This document shows, piece by piece, positions 47,235 to 57,029 of a stretch of DNA of 64,000 nt. The notes below the pieces were generated by a model. It was not told where the DNA came from. It did no database searches and worked only from the letters and a program-made list of their open reading frames with translations. The stretch covers positions 868,001 to 932,000 of the forward strand of contig CAVPUC010000004.1 in NCBI GenBank assembly GCA_963708865.1. Reading direction: 5' to 3'. This DNA is from DAIDKA01 sp963708865 (GTDB taxonomy: Bacteria; Pseudomonadota; Gammaproteobacteria; Steroidobacterales; Steroidobacteraceae). Within the stretch, counting starts at the first letter, position 1, and each line of letters opens with the position of its first letter. Position numbers and translations under genes: made by a program.

Positions 47235-48756
47235 TCAGGCTGCCGCGCTGCTGCTGGTGGCCGACTCGAGGTACTTGCCCTCGAGATAGCGCATGAACGG
47301 CGCTGCCGACAGGGTCTTGCCGGTGGCCTCGCGCAGCAGATCCTGCAGGGTCAGACGCGCCCCCTGTGAATGCACCCGGCTGCGCAGCCAACCGAACAGT
47401 CCACTGAAATCGCCGTTCGCGATCTGTTCGTCCAGGTCATGTACCTCGTTGCGCAGACTCTCGATGAACTGCACGGCGATCACCGCGCCCAGGGCGTAGG
47501 AAGGGAAGTAGCCGAACGAGCCCACCGCCCAATGGATATCCTGCAGGCACCCGTCGCGGTCATTGTCCGGACGGAACCCCAGCCGCTGCTCCATCTCGGT
47601 GTTCCAGGCCCGCGGCAGATCGCGAACCGCGAGCTCCCCTGACAGCAGGCGTTTCTCGAGTTCGTAGCGCGCCAGGACATGCAGCGGATAGGTCAGCTCA
47701 TCCGCATCCACGCGAATGGCGCCGCGGCGCACCCGGGTCAAGATGAGCGTAGAGATTTTCCGCATCCCACGCCGGCCCGGATACCCCAAAGTGGCGGATC
47801 AGCTGCGGACTCACGTAGCGCGCGAAGGCGCGGCTGCGGCATACCAGCCGCTCCAGCAGCAGCGACTGGCTCTCCTGGGCCACCATGCCGCGGTCGCGAC
47901 CCACCGGCTGATCGCGCCACGCTTCCGGCAAACCCATGTGATACATGGCATGGCCGGTCTCGTGCATGGCGCTCAAGAGGCCCGTGAAGACATCCGCCTG
48001 GTCGTAGCGGGTGGTCAGGCGCATGTCGCCCGGCACCCCTTCGGTGAAGGGGTGTTCGCTTTCATCCAGGCGGCCGCGATCGAAGGCGAAACCCATGGCC
48101 TTCATGATCTCCATGACCAGCGCCCGCTGGCGTGCCGGCGCGAATTTGCCTTCCAGCGGCAGCGGCGGATGCGCCTCCTGCAGCAGCATGACTTCGCGGA
48201 TCAGGGAGGGCAGCCGTCGCGAGATCGTCTTGAAGACCGCATCGATATCGGTGCTGGAGATGCCCGGGCTGTACTCATCGATGAGCGCATCGTAGGGCGA
48301 GAGGTTGAGCGCCTGGCCCAAGAGCGCCGCCTTGTCACGCACCAGCATGACAACTTCCTCCAGGAATGGCGCAAAAATCTCGAAGCGGCCCTCGGCACGG
48401 GCCTGCAGCCAATGCGCCTCAGCCTGGGCTGTGGCATGGGCCAGGCGCGATACCAGATTCGCGGGTGTGGCGATGGCGTGATCGCGCTGGCGGCGCATTT
48501 CGCGCAAGTTGGCGACCTGCCAGGCATCGAGGCTTTGGGTGTTGGCGTGGGCGCGGTCCAGCAGCCGGGTGATCTTCGGTGCCGTGAGCAGGGTGTGGTA
48601 CTCGGTCTGCAGCGCCGCGAGCTGTTCGCCGCGCAGGGCGGCACTGCCGCGCGGCATCATGACGGAGGCATCCCAGTTCAGGAGCGAGATGGCGCCGCGG
48701 AAGGCATGGAGGCGCTTGAACTCTTGTTCGAGCTGCTTGTACGGTGGGGCTGACAT
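47235..48756 (-). CDS. M32 family carboxypeptidase Taq-like (one frame break)
   Basis: A zinc carboxypeptidase, about 506 residues once joined, normal for M32. The catalytic HEXXH lies in LLSAMHETGHAMYHMGLP. Other family blocks: AISLLNWDASVMMPRGS, PFTEGVPGDMRLTTRYD, MVAQESQSLLLERLVCRS and FGYFPSYALGAVIAVQ. The frame changes near 47739: dropping one base gives NLYAHLTRVRRGAIRVDADE. The ATG at 48756 is favoured because AGGTG lies six bases upstream; a GTG three codons earlier is possible. It cleaves C-terminal residues in the cytoplasm. Confidence 0.92.
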
Positions 48757-49096
48757 GATGGACACCTGCTAAAACGGCCCCGGCTTCTTAATCGCATGCG
48801 ATCGGAACAGGAGGCGAGGAGTGGTCGCCATTGTACCAGCGCGGGGCGCTACGAAGGGCCCCGCTTAGCATCAAGTCATTGTTTTCACAGGGGTTAATAT
48901 TCTCCACCCCGGGTTGACAGCCCTGCCGCAACCCCCTTACAGCTGGCAACAATGCGGCCAGCTCGCCACCACGATACCGATGCCGGCCGAGACCGCGAAG
49001 ATCACCAACAGGATCAGTCCGACCAGCCATTGTCGTCGCAAGAACTTCGGCTCCCATCTCACTAAAGCCTGCGGTGCAACCGGTATCCTAGTCGAT
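48757..49096. other. Intergenic region between M32 carboxypeptidase and glgA
   Basis: About 340 bases between divergent genes. The right half contains a plausible 41-residue membrane ORF on the - strand, listed separately. The left part (48770-48930) includes AT-rich TCATTGTTTTCACAGG and a possible promoter for the peptidase gene, but no convincing pair of -35 and -10 hexamers stood out. Confidence 0.5.
48937..49062 (-). CDS. Small single-span membrane protein, 41 residues
   Basis: A GTG-started frame encodes a basic N-terminus (RWEPKFLRRQW), one hydrophobic helix (LVGLILLVIFAVSAGIGIVV) and a short tail ending CCQL. The positive-inside pattern and a clean stop support a real small membrane protein; a weak AGG lies five bases before the GTG. 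No family was recognised. It is divergent from glgA and could be cotranscribed with the M32 gene. The two adjacent Cys near the C-terminus would face the periplasm. Confidence 0.45.
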   Translation of the reverse strand: MRWEPKFLRRQWLVGLILLVIFAVSAGIGIVVASWPHCCQL

Positions 49097-50584
49097 ATGT
49101 CAGATCAGCCGACAATCCCGTCCCGGACCCTGCCGGTTAAAATCTGCGCCATCGCCTCCGAGGTCGCCCCGTTTGCCAAGACCGGGGGCTTGGCCGATGT
49201 CGCCGCGGCGCTCACCAAGTACCTGCACGCCAATGGCCATGACATCCGGCTGTTCATGCCGCTGTACTCCGCTATCGATCGCGACCGCTTCCTCCTGACC
49301 CCCGCGCCCCGCTTGACCGGACTGGCCCTCAGCATCGGCGCCCACTCCTATCAGTATTCGGTGTTCACGGCGCAACTGCCTGGATCCCAGGCCCAGGTCT
49401 ACCTCATCGACTGTCCGCCGTTGTACGCGCGCGATGCCCTCTACAGCGATGCGCCCGATGAGCACGTGCGGTTCCTGGCGCTGACGCGCATCGCCCTCGA
49501 GTCCTGCCAGCACTTGGGTTTTAGTCCGCAGATTCTGCACTGCCACGACTGGCACGCGGGCTTCGGGCCATTGCTGCTGCGCACGCTGTACAGCTGGGAC
49601 CAGCTGTTCGCGAATACGCGCTCCGTGCTGACCATCCACAACATCGGCTATCAGGGCGAGTTTTCCGCCGCGGCGGCCGCGGACCTGGGACTCGGCGACA
49701 AGGCTTACCTGCTGCACCAGGATGATCTGCGCGCCGGCCGCATCAATGCGCTCAAGCACGGCTGCATGTATGCGGATGCGATCACGACCGTCAGCCCCAC
49801 CTATGCTGCCGAAATCCGCACCCCCGAATATGGCATGGGCCTGCAGGACATCCTGCGGGGCCGCACCTCGGCCCTGGTCGGCATCCTCAACGGCGTGGAT
49901 TACGATGAGTGGGATCCGCGCAATGATCCGCACCTGAGCACCCATTACAACGTCACCCAATTGCCGGTCAAGGCTGCGCTCAAACAGAAGTTTGTGACCC
50001 GCATGGGCCTGCACGCGGGCCCCGATACGGCACTGGCTGGCGCCGTCACGCGCCTGGCCACTCAGAAAGGCATCGAGCTCATCCTGAGCGCCCTGCCGCA
50101 GCTGCTGGCGCGGCGCGACCTGGTATTTGTCGCACTGGGTGCCGGTGAGCCCCGTTATGAGCAGGCGCTGCGGGAGCTCGCGCTCGCCTGGCCGGGACGC
50201 GTCATGTTTCATCAAGGCTACAGCGAGGAGCTGGCGCACTGGATCGAGGCTGCGAGCGACATGTTCCTCATGCCCAGCCAGTACGAGCCATGCGGGTTGA
50301 ACCAGATGTACAGCCTGCGCTATGGCACGGTGCCGGTGGTGCGGCGCACCGGTGGACTCGCCGACTCGGTGCAACGCTACGACCCCGCCACGGGCAGCGG
50401 CACCGGCGTGGTCTTTGAGCCCTTCACCGCAGCGGCCCTGGAGTCAGCGCTGGAAACGGCGCTCGATCTGTACGCGCAGCCCAGCCACTGGCAGCGCCTA
50501 GTGCGCAACGGCATGGCGCAGGACTTCTCGTGGCAGCGCCAGGGCGGCCATTACATCGCCATGTTCGAGCGCATGATCGCCTAG
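49097..50584 (+). CDS. glgA: Glycogen synthase (ADP-glucose type)
   Basis: GT5 enzyme that transfers glucose from ADP-glucose to the growing glycogen chain. Its 495 residues carry the N-terminal KTGGLADV loop (Lys near 28), HCHDWHAGFGPLLLR, TIHNIGYQGEF, the C-terminal GAVTRLATQKGIELIL and the catalytic SQYEPCGLNQMYSLRYG. The start MSDQPTIPSR is favoured; the open frame upstream has no homology. It is convergent with the remaining glycogen genes, ending over the stop of the membrane-protein gene. Confidence 0.97.
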   Translation: MSDQPTIPSRTLPVKICAIASEVAPFAKTGGLADVAAALTKYLHANGHDIRLFMPLYSAIDRDRFLLTPAPRLTGLALSIGAHSYQYSVFTAQLPGSQAQVYLIDCPPLYARDALYSDAPDEHVRFLALTRIALESCQHLGFSPQILHCHDWHAGFGPLLLRTLYSWDQLFANTRSVLTIHNIGYQGEFSAAAAADLGLGDKAYLLHQDDLRAGRINALKHGCMYADAITTVSPTYAAEIRTPEYGMGLQDILRGRTSALVGILNGVDYDEWDPRNDPHLSTHYNVTQLPVKAALKQKFVTRMGLHAGPDTALAGAVTRLATQKGIELILSALPQLLARRDLVFVALGAGEPRYEQALRELALAWPGRVMFHQGYSEELAHWIEAASDMFLMPSQYEPCGLNQMYSLRYGTVPVVRRTGGLADSVQRYDPATGSGTGVVFEPFTAAALESALETALDLYAQPSHWQRLVRNGMAQDFSWQRQGGHYIAMFERMIA

Positions 50585-51127
50585 TGTGCGAAGAGCGCCG
50601 TCAGGTACGGGACCCAGTACATCATCGCTCCGACGGCGATTTTTATCACACCGTCCGATGCCCATAAGCTGTTTGGAATGTCGGGTCTGAGCACAGCCCA
50701 ACACCGGCGCTGGCGCACAGGATCACCCCAGTACGGCACAGGCGGGGCCAAAGGCCAGGGCCATCGGCAAAAAATGCAGGCCGACCGCAAAAAGATTGGC
50801 CAGGTGCAAGGAGCGCTCTCCGGCGTGGCGAGGTAACGCTACGGCTATGCGAATGAGAATGAACTCGGCGCCGATGGAGACGAACAGTGCCCAAACCTGA
50901 AGCGGAGGCGGCGTGCCGAAGGGAGCCGACAGGCGAGCAGCCAAAAAAACGATGGCAACGGTCGCAACCGCGGCGCCCAAGAGCAGAAGCGATCGGCGTC
51001 GGCGTGGCAACAGCGCGCCGAGCAGGACGCTGCCACCCATGATGAGGATGAACAGCCCCCCGGCGCGAATCATCGGAAACGCCCGGGCCCAGGAGGCGGG
51101 GTTCAGATACATCGGCATCTGGTACAC
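50581..51127 (-). CDS. Predicted multi-span membrane protein (two frame breaks)
   Basis: Four or five hydrophobic segments can be read: GGLFILIMGGSVLLGALL, SLLLLGAAVATVAIVFLAA, ALFVSIGAEFILIRIAVAL, ANLFAVGLHFLPMALAFG and VIKIAVGAMMYWVPYLTAL. The reading frame shifts near the CCCC at 50726-50729 and again near 50690-50700. Adding one base at each gives a continuous 182-residue product. I have a weak impression of a DUF6609-type family but cannot confirm it. The function is unknown. It overlaps the glgA stop and follows the WHy lipoprotein gene. Confidence 0.6.
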
Positions 51128-51147
51128 GATAACCGTGTCTTAAGAAC

Positions 51148-51603
51148 CTAGTGCAGCGGCAACTCGCCGTGCTGGTCGAAGGGCACCGAGCGCAGCAGCC
51201 CGGAGGACAATTCAACCTTGCCGCGGATCCGGTACTGCAGCGCCGGGGCGTTGCCGTGGCCGAACATGCGCAGCAGGACGGCCGCGGCGTTCGCGGTGAC
51301 GCTCATGTCGAACTCGGCATCCCCGCGCGCCGGCACCACGAAGCTTGCGCCGGACTCCCCGTGTGCGCACTCCTCGCCGTTGACATCCAGGGTGTAGCTC
51401 AAACCCTGCACCGGCAGTTCCCGATCGTTCGGATTGTGCACGCTCATGCGCACCTGCAGATGCTGCTGCCACAGATCGCTGTGGCCCAGCTGGATGTTCA
51501 CGACCGTCAGGGTCGGCGCCTGCCAGTGCGTCCACAGCACCGAACAGCCCGCCAGCGCCAGCGCCGCGGCCACCGCTGCCGCGCGGCCCAACCGCTCACG
51601 CAC
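51148..51603 (-). CDS. LEA type 2 / WHy-domain lipoprotein
   Basis: About 151 residues. The lipobox LALAGCS follows a basic start (RERLGRAAAVAA), so it is lipid-anchored. The WHy domain is seen in TLTVVNIQLGHSDLWQQHLQ, VRMSVHNPNDRELPVQGLSY, then TLDVNGEE and FVVPARGDAEFDMSVT. LEA-2 domains are linked to desiccation and stress and their bacterial function is unclear. The GTG start overlaps the malQ stop by eight bases; a longer ATG start at 51630 is possible. It is part of the glycogen run. Confidence 0.85.
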   Translation of the reverse strand: MRERLGRAAAVAAALALAGCSVLWTHWQAPTLTVVNIQLGHSDLWQQHLQVRMSVHNPNDRELPVQGLSYTLDVNGEECAHGESGASFVVPARGDAEFDMSVTANAAAVLLRMFGHGNAPALQYRIRGKVELSSGLLRSVPFDQHGELPLH

Positions 51604-52978
51604 GGCCGAATACCCGGTTGAGCAAGGCAAAATGCTGCGCCAGATCCGGCGTCAGGGAATGCTCGGGCAGGCGCCAGGACCAATTGCCGATCACGGTGCC
51701 GGGGGTATTCAGCCGCGCCTCCGATCCCAGGCCCAGCACATCCTGCATGGGCACAATCGCCAATTGCGCGACGCTCGCGGTCAGCGCATGGATCATGGCC
51801 TGCGGCATCTGCCCGGGTCCGGCGCGCAGGAAATAATCCACCCGTGCGCGGGCCTCCGCATCGAGACTCGCGTACCAGCCCACCGTGGTGTCGTTGTCAT
51901 GGGTCCCGGTGTACACCACGCTTGAGCGCTCGTACATATGCGGCAGGTGCAGATTGTCGCCGGTGCCATCAAACCCAAATTGCATGACGCGCATCCCGGC
52001 CAAGCCGAAGTCGCGGCGCAGCGCCTCGACATCCCAGGTGATGAGGCCCAGGTCCTCGGCCACGAGCGGCAGATCGCCCATTTCCGTCTTCAGCAATTGC
52101 AGCAGCTCGCGCCCCGGCGTGGGCTGCCAGCTGCCACCGCGCGCGTCCGACGCCCCGGCCGGCACCGCCCAGTGCGCCGCCAGCGCGCGAAAATGATCGA
52201 TGCGCAGCAGATCCACGCGGCGCAACTGATGACGGATGCGCGAGCGCCAGAAGCGAAAGCCGTCCTTGAGCATCGCCTCCCAGTCATAGAGCGGATTGCC
52301 CCATAGCTGCCCGAACTGGGAAAAGTAATCCGGCGGCACCCCCGCGACGGCCGTGGGATGGCCCGCCGCATCCAGCAGGAACTGCTCGCGGTTCGCCCAC
52401 GCTTCGGCCGAATCCGGCGCCACGTAGAACGGCACGTCACCGAACAGGTAAACGCCCTGCGAGCGGGCGTAGTCATGCAGCCGGCGCCATTGCCACGCAA
52501 AAGTGAACTGCTGCTCGCGGATGACGCGCAGGTCCTGGGCCTGCTCGCGTCGCAACCGCTCCATCGCGGGAGCCTCGCGGTCGCGAAGCTCCGCCGACCA
52601 GGTCCACCAGGGGGTTCCGTGATTGAGCATGCTCAGGACTTCAAATGCCGCGTAGTCCTCCAGCCAGTCGCGCGACTCTTCGAGGAAGGCCTGGAACTCG
52701 TTCGAGTTCACGGGCGCGGGTTCCTCTAAGTCGATGAGCGCGGCATTGCCCGCCGAGTCCGAGCGTACCCAGTATGGGGAGCCGTCTATGCCGGTCGGCC
52801 CCAGCGGCAGGATCTGCCAGACCGTGAAGCCTGCGCTTGCCAGCCAATCGATGAACGCGCGACCGCCGCGACCCAGGCCCGCATTGAGGGAGCTGACGTG
52901 CAGCAGCACCCCGGCACGGCGCCGGGCGAGCACCGGATTAGAAGACGGACTCGCCGCCGCAGGAAGGTTGGAACTCAT
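51596..52978 (-). CDS. malQ: 4-alpha-glucanotransferase (GH77)
   Basis: Moves maltodextrin segments between glucans. GH77 catalytic blocks are intact: the nucleophile Asp in VDLLRIDHFRALAAHW, the acid/base Glu in PLVAEDLGLIT, and the third Asp in YTGTHDNDTTVGWY. The N-terminal RRAGVLLHVSSLNAG and VWQILPLGPTG are typical. Its 460 residues match the shorter bacterial/plant D-enzyme class. It lies downstream of the methyltransferase gene in the glgC-GH57-MT-malQ series. Confidence 0.96.
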   Translation of the reverse strand: MSSNLPAAASPSSNPVLARRRAGVLLHVSSLNAGLGRGGRAFIDWLASAGFTVWQILPLGPTGIDGSPYWVRSDSAGNAALIDLEEPAPVNSNEFQAFLEESRDWLEDYAAFEVLSMLNHGTPWWTWSAELRDREAPAMERLRREQAQDLRVIREQQFTFAWQWRRLHDYARSQGVYLFGDVPFYVAPDSAEAWANREQFLLDAAGHPTAVAGVPPDYFSQFGQLWGNPLYDWEAMLKDGFRFWRSRIRHQLRRVDLLRIDHFRALAAHWAVPAGASDARGGSWQPTPGRELLQLLKTEMGDLPLVAEDLGLITWDVEALRRDFGLAGMRVMQFGFDGTGDNLHLPHMYERSSVVYTGTHDNDTTVGWYASLDAEARARVDYFLRAGPGQMPQAMIHALTASVAQLAIVPMQDVLGLGSEARLNTPGTVIGNWSWRLPEHSLTPDLAQHFALLNRVFGRA

Positions 52979-52999
52979 TGGCTACCGATACCGGATGTT

Positions 53000-53860
53000 C
53001 TAGCGTGAGTCCAGCAGCTGACGCACACGGGGCCAATCGTAAGGCACCAGATTCAGCGCCTGCGGCCGCCGCTGCGCGATGGAGGAATAGTCCAGCGCCA
53101 GGCCCTCCGCAATCAGCTCGGGCAGGAGGCTCCGCAGCACGGTGGACTTGGGGTCAAGACAGCTCACCAGGCCAAGCCCCGTGGGCGGCGTGCCGAGGGT
53201 ATGGATGGCGAGGTCCGGGCGATATTTCTTAAGGAGCACCAGCAGGCGCCAGATATCGCCGCTCCAGAACCCGCTCACCTGCACGCGCTCGGCGCTGCGC
53301 GCGTCGATCGGATAACAGTCGTGGATGAACACCAGGGAACCGGGCCGGCATAGCGGTTCGATATTGATGAAGTCGCGCAGCGCGTACTCGAAGTGGTGCA
53401 TGCCGTCGATGAAGGCCATGTCGAGCGGTTTGCCGCCGAGCAGCGCCCTAACATCCGAGCGGGCGAAGAACTCATCGCTGGTCTGGGCAAATACCTGCTG
53501 CTGGGCGCCCAGTGTGAAGCCGACGCGCGGCTGCGGGTCGATGCCCAGCGCGCGCGTTTCGGGTCGCACCAGTCGCAAGGATTCGCCACGCGACACCCCC
53601 ACCTCCAGGTAGGTCGCCGGCCGCACATGCTCATGCACGCGCGCTAAGACCTTGAAGTAATGCTCGCCCGGCAGCTCCAGCTGCGACAGCAGCCGGTAGG
53701 CCTTGGTGTAATCACAGAAACCGAGCGCGCGCCGGCACAGGCGCTGCGCGGCCGCGGTGCGGCCCAGCAGCTGATTGAGGCGCGCGCCAAAAAAGCTGTA
53801 GCGAGCCTTGCGGCGCAGGCCCGCTGGCTGTGGGGTACCGTCGATCCCGGATTGAGTCAC
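53000..53860 (-). CDS. Class I SAM-dependent methyltransferase (Methyltransf_24 type)
   Basis: 286 residues. Motif I is ATYLEVGVSRGESLRLVRP; the acidic position is in ALGIDPQPRVGF. MAFIDGMHHFEYALRDFINI and LVFIHDCYPIDARS complete the Rossmann core, as in small-molecule or sugar O-methyltransferases related to cephalosporin hydroxylase-like enzymes. The N-terminal 60 residues are helical and Arg-rich. It sits between GH57 and malQ, five bases after GH57, which suggests it modifies a glucan or a glucan-derived product. No substrate can be named. Confidence 0.8.
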   Translation of the reverse strand: MTQSGIDGTPQPAGLRRKARYSFFGARLNQLLGRTAAAQRLCRRALGFCDYTKAYRLLSQLELPGEHYFKVLARVHEHVRPATYLEVGVSRGESLRLVRPETRALGIDPQPRVGFTLGAQQQVFAQTSDEFFARSDVRALLGGKPLDMAFIDGMHHFEYALRDFINIEPLCRPGSLVFIHDCYPIDARSAERVQVSGFWSGDIWRLLVLLKKYRPDLAIHTLGTPPTGLGLVSCLDPKSTVLRSLLPELIAEGLALDYSSIAQRRPQALNLVPYDWPRVRQLLDSR

Positions 53861-53865
53861 TGATG

Positions 53866-55554
53866 TTAAGCGCGGCGCATGACGCCGCCATTCTCCATGT
53901 CGCCTGAACCGTGCGAAATCGGCCGTGAAAGCGCATCCGGCGCAGCACGGCCCAGCAACTGGTAGAGATTCTGCAGCTGGCGGCGGAACAGCTGATCGAA
54001 CTGGCTCACGGCCTCGGCCGGATTATAATCGCCAAACCACCAGAACCAGTCCGAACTCTCACACAGTGCCAGCTGGCGGCTGATCGCGGCCTGCACGGCG
54101 GGGTCCGGGGTCGCCTGCACGAACACCTCATCGACGGCCTGCTTGGCATCGCACAGTAGATCCCAGCCCAGGTTCTTCGCGGCATCGCCCATCCAGGTTG
54201 CCAGCGTGCCGTGGACCCAGCTGCCCGCCTTGACCTTCTGCAGCGGCATCGGCGGCAGGCCGCGGGCCAGACACTGCGACAGCGTCATCAATTCAAGCTG
54301 CGGATGCGCCGCAAGCGTCGCGTACAGCGCCTGCAGGAAATAGTAGCCATTGAAGGGGTAGTACTCCCAGGCGTTCTCGCCATCCAGGGCGATCAGCACC
54401 GCGTGGCTCGAGTCCGCGGTGCTGGCCGCGGTGGCGACCAGTCTTTGCACGAAGTCATTGGCGGCATCATCGCCGCGCCAGCTCGAGTAGGTGAAGCCGA
54501 TGAGATCGGACAGACTCTCGTCGCGGAAGAAACAGTTCAAGCGGGTGCCCGGCAGCTGGTAGGGCCGGTTATAGGCATCGGTCACATCAGGATTCTGGCC
54601 GCTCGCGGCGAGTGACTCATGCAGCAACGTGCCACCCGAGGCCGCCCATTCAAAGCCATGGGCGTCGAGCAGCCGCAGCACAGGCTCGCTGATGGCGCCC
54701 TCGGCCGGCCAGCAGCCCCGGGGACGCGCGCCGAAATAGCGTTGATAGACCCGTAGCGACTCGGCCACCTGCCATTGCGAGCGCTCGGCGCCGCCCGGAT
54801 AGCCGGCGTGCTGCGGCAGAAGCGCATCGGGCAGCGTGTCGCGCGCGGCTTTGAAATCAAACAGCAGCGGCAGAATGGGATGCGAATACGGCGTCACCGA
54901 CAGTTCGCATTGTCCGGATTCATGCAAGCGCCGGTAACGCGGAATGATGCCGGCCAGCAACTCCCCGATCAGCTCGAGCAGCGCGCGGCGCTGCGCCGCC
55001 GTGAAGCCGCTGGACTGAGCCGAGAGGGCCGCAATGCGCGGATCGGTGCGGCGCACGATCTCGCCCATCCAGGCGAGGTGGTACCACACGGCGAGATCGT
55101 GCAGCAGCGCATCCGAGGCCCAGGCGATGCGCTCGAGGGTCGCGCACGGCTCCGCGCAGGTCACCAGCGCCAGGAACGGCGCAAAGCGCTCGATGAGATT
55201 CTGGCGGTGGGCGCGCAGGCAGGCCTTGAGCAGGGTCAGCCGTGCGCTGGGCTCGGTGGGCACCGCATCCGGGCCGAGCAGGCCCAGCAACGGGTCCGGC
55301 AACGGCGCGCCTTCAACCAGATGCTGCCGGATGCGGCGCGACAGCTCATCGAGCTGTTCCAGCAGCACCGGCGTGAAGTTGACCACGGCGCGAGCGGCCG
55401 GGTTTTGCTCCAGGTGCCCCGCCATGTCGGTGTAGTCCTTGATGGCGTGCAGATAGGTCCACGGCAGAACGTATTGGCCGCTCAGCGCATCGCGGTACTG
55501 CGGCTGGTGCATGTGCCACAGCAACACGACGGGCAGACGGGCGGGCGCATTCAT
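53866..55554 (-). CDS. GH57 alpha-glucan-acting glycoside hydrolase
   Basis: 562 residues. The GH57 fold starts LLWHMHQPQYRDALSGQYVL. The nucleophile Glu is in GCWPAEGAISEPVL and the acid/base Asp in LIALDGENAWEYYPFNGY. SVTPYSHPILPLLFDF and GTLATWMGDAAKNLGW are also conserved. The family includes amylases, branching enzymes and 4-alpha-glucanotransferases. The glycogen context makes a branching or amylase role likely, which matters because no GH13 branching enzyme (glgB) is present in the window. It is the second gene after glgC. Confidence 0.93.
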   Translation of the reverse strand: MNAPARLPVVLLWHMHQPQYRDALSGQYVLPWTYLHAIKDYTDMAGHLEQNPAARAVVNFTPVLLEQLDELSRRIRQHLVEGAPLPDPLLGLLGPDAVPTEPSARLTLLKACLRAHRQNLIERFAPFLALVTCAEPCATLERIAWASDALLHDLAVWYHLAWMGEIVRRTDPRIAALSAQSSGFTAAQRRALLELIGELLAGIIPRYRRLHESGQCELSVTPYSHPILPLLFDFKAARDTLPDALLPQHAGYPGGAERSQWQVAESLRVYQRYFGARPRGCWPAEGAISEPVLRLLDAHGFEWAASGGTLLHESLAASGQNPDVTDAYNRPYQLPGTRLNCFFRDESLSDLIGFTYSSWRGDDAANDFVQRLVATAASTADSSHAVLIALDGENAWEYYPFNGYYFLQALYATLAAHPQLELMTLSQCLARGLPPMPLQKVKAGSWVHGTLATWMGDAAKNLGWDLLCDAKQAVDEVFVQATPDPAVQAAISRQLALCESSDWFWWFGDYNPAEAVSQFDQLFRRQLQNLYQLLGRAAPDALSRPISHGSGDMENGGVMRRA

Positions 55555-55581
55555 CCTTCGGCTTCCGGCCTTAGCGAAACC

Positions 55582-56856
55582 CTACGGGTTGCTCAGGCGC
55601 CGCAGCATGTCCGCCGTGACCAGCACCACGCCGTTCTCCGTGACGTGGAAGCGCTGGTGATCGAGCGGCAGATCCGTGCCCACGCTCATGCCGTCGGGGA
55701 CCTGGCAGCCCTCATCGATGATGGCGCGCCGGATGGTACAGCCGCGGCCCACATCCACGTGCGGCAGGATGACAGCGCTGTCGACGAACGAGCGCTCATC
55801 GATACGCACATCCGAGAAAATCAGCGAATTGCGCACATGTGACCCGGAGATGATCACGCCGCCCGACACCATGGAGTTGACCGCCATGCCGCGGCGCGCA
55901 TCATCATCGAGGATGAACTTCGCCGGCGGCTGATGTTCCTGGTAAGTCCAGATCGGCCACTCGCGATCGTAGATATTGAGCTCAGGCTTCACGTGCACGA
56001 GCTCGATGTTGGCATCGTAGTAGGCGTCCACCGTACCGACATCGCGCCAATAGCTTTGCGCGCGCGTCTTCACGTCCTGGAACGGGTAAGCGAACACCTG
56101 CCGGTTGCCGATGGCCTGGGGAATGATGTTCTTGCCGAAGTCGTGCACCGAGTTGGGATCCTGCGCATTCTCGGTCAGCAGCTTCTCCAACAGGCTCGTG
56201 TTGAAGACGTAGATGCCCATGGAGGCGAGGATGGAATCCGGACGCCCGGGGAGCGTGTCGGGAACCGCCGGCTTCTCCGCGAACTTGGTCACGCGGTTCC
56301 ACTCGGTCGCGGTGAGCACGCCGAAACTCTTCGATTCCTTCGCCGGCAACTGCACCACGCCCACGGTGATGTCGGCGCCCTTCTCAACGTGATAGGCAAT
56401 CATCGGACCATAATCCATCTTGTAGATGTGGTCGCCGGCGAGCACCAGGACGTGCTTGGGGCGGTGCGCGCGGATCAGATCCAGATTCTGGTAGAGCGCA
56501 TCGGCCGTACCGCGGTACCACATCTCCCCGATCTGCTGCTGTGCCGGAATGATTTCGACAAACTCGCCAAATTCACCGCGCAGATAACTCCAGCCCTGCT
56601 GCACGTGCTGGATCAGCGGCTGCTGCTTGTACTGCGTGAGAATCGAGATCTGGCGGATGCCCGAATTGACGCAGTTGGACAGCACGAAATCGATGATGCG
56701 GAACTTGCCGCCAAACGGGGTCGCCGGCTTGCAGCGATTGACGGTGAGCCCCTTGAGCCGTTCACCGCGGCCACCGGCCATGACGATTGCCAGGGTGCCG
56801 CTGGTCAGGCGGCTGACAAATCGTCCGTACGAAGCTCGCGCAGGCTGTCTCTGCAT
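55582..56856 (-). CDS. glgC: Glucose-1-phosphate adenylyltransferase
   Basis: Makes ADP-glucose, the committed step of glycogen synthesis. The N-terminal LAIVMAGGRGERLKGLTVNR, then CKPATPFGGKFRIIDFVLSN is canonical. The substrate site GEMWYRGTADALYQNLDLI and ILASMGIYVFNT are intact, as is the left-handed helix domain (ILPHVDVGRGCTIRRAIID). Its 424 residues fit. Allosteric control by sugar phosphates is a family property. It is the first gene of the - strand series, with about 170 bases of possible promoter upstream. Confidence 0.97.
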   Translation of the reverse strand: MQRQPARASYGRFVSRLTSGTLAIVMAGGRGERLKGLTVNRCKPATPFGGKFRIIDFVLSNCVNSGIRQISILTQYKQQPLIQHVQQGWSYLRGEFGEFVEIIPAQQQIGEMWYRGTADALYQNLDLIRAHRPKHVLVLAGDHIYKMDYGPMIAYHVEKGADITVGVVQLPAKESKSFGVLTATEWNRVTKFAEKPAVPDTLPGRPDSILASMGIYVFNTSLLEKLLTENAQDPNSVHDFGKNIIPQAIGNRQVFAYPFQDVKTRAQSYWRDVGTVDAYYDANIELVHVKPELNIYDREWPIWTYQEHQPPAKFILDDDARRGMAVNSMVSGGVIISGSHVRNSLIFSDVRIDERSFVDSAVILPHVDVGRGCTIRRAIIDEGCQVPDGMSVGTDLPLDHQRFHVTENGVVLVTADMLRRLSNP

Positions 56857-57029
56857 GATGGCCGCTCTATTTAGCTGTTGTCATTGCGGTACGACGTTAC
56901 TTTCCGGCTTCGGGCCGCCGTTGTCCATAGGCGAACTGCTGCGGAATTGTATCCAGGGCAAGGCCTTATAAGCCTCGACTGTGTCACGCTGACGTGAACG
57001 GGATAATTCCATCGAGGTAGACTGGCTGG

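Noticed and set aside
56984..56997. Inverted repeat TCACG-CTGA-CGTGA upstream of glgC
   Set aside because: Only five pairs per arm and no aligned promoter; expected by chance in this base composition.
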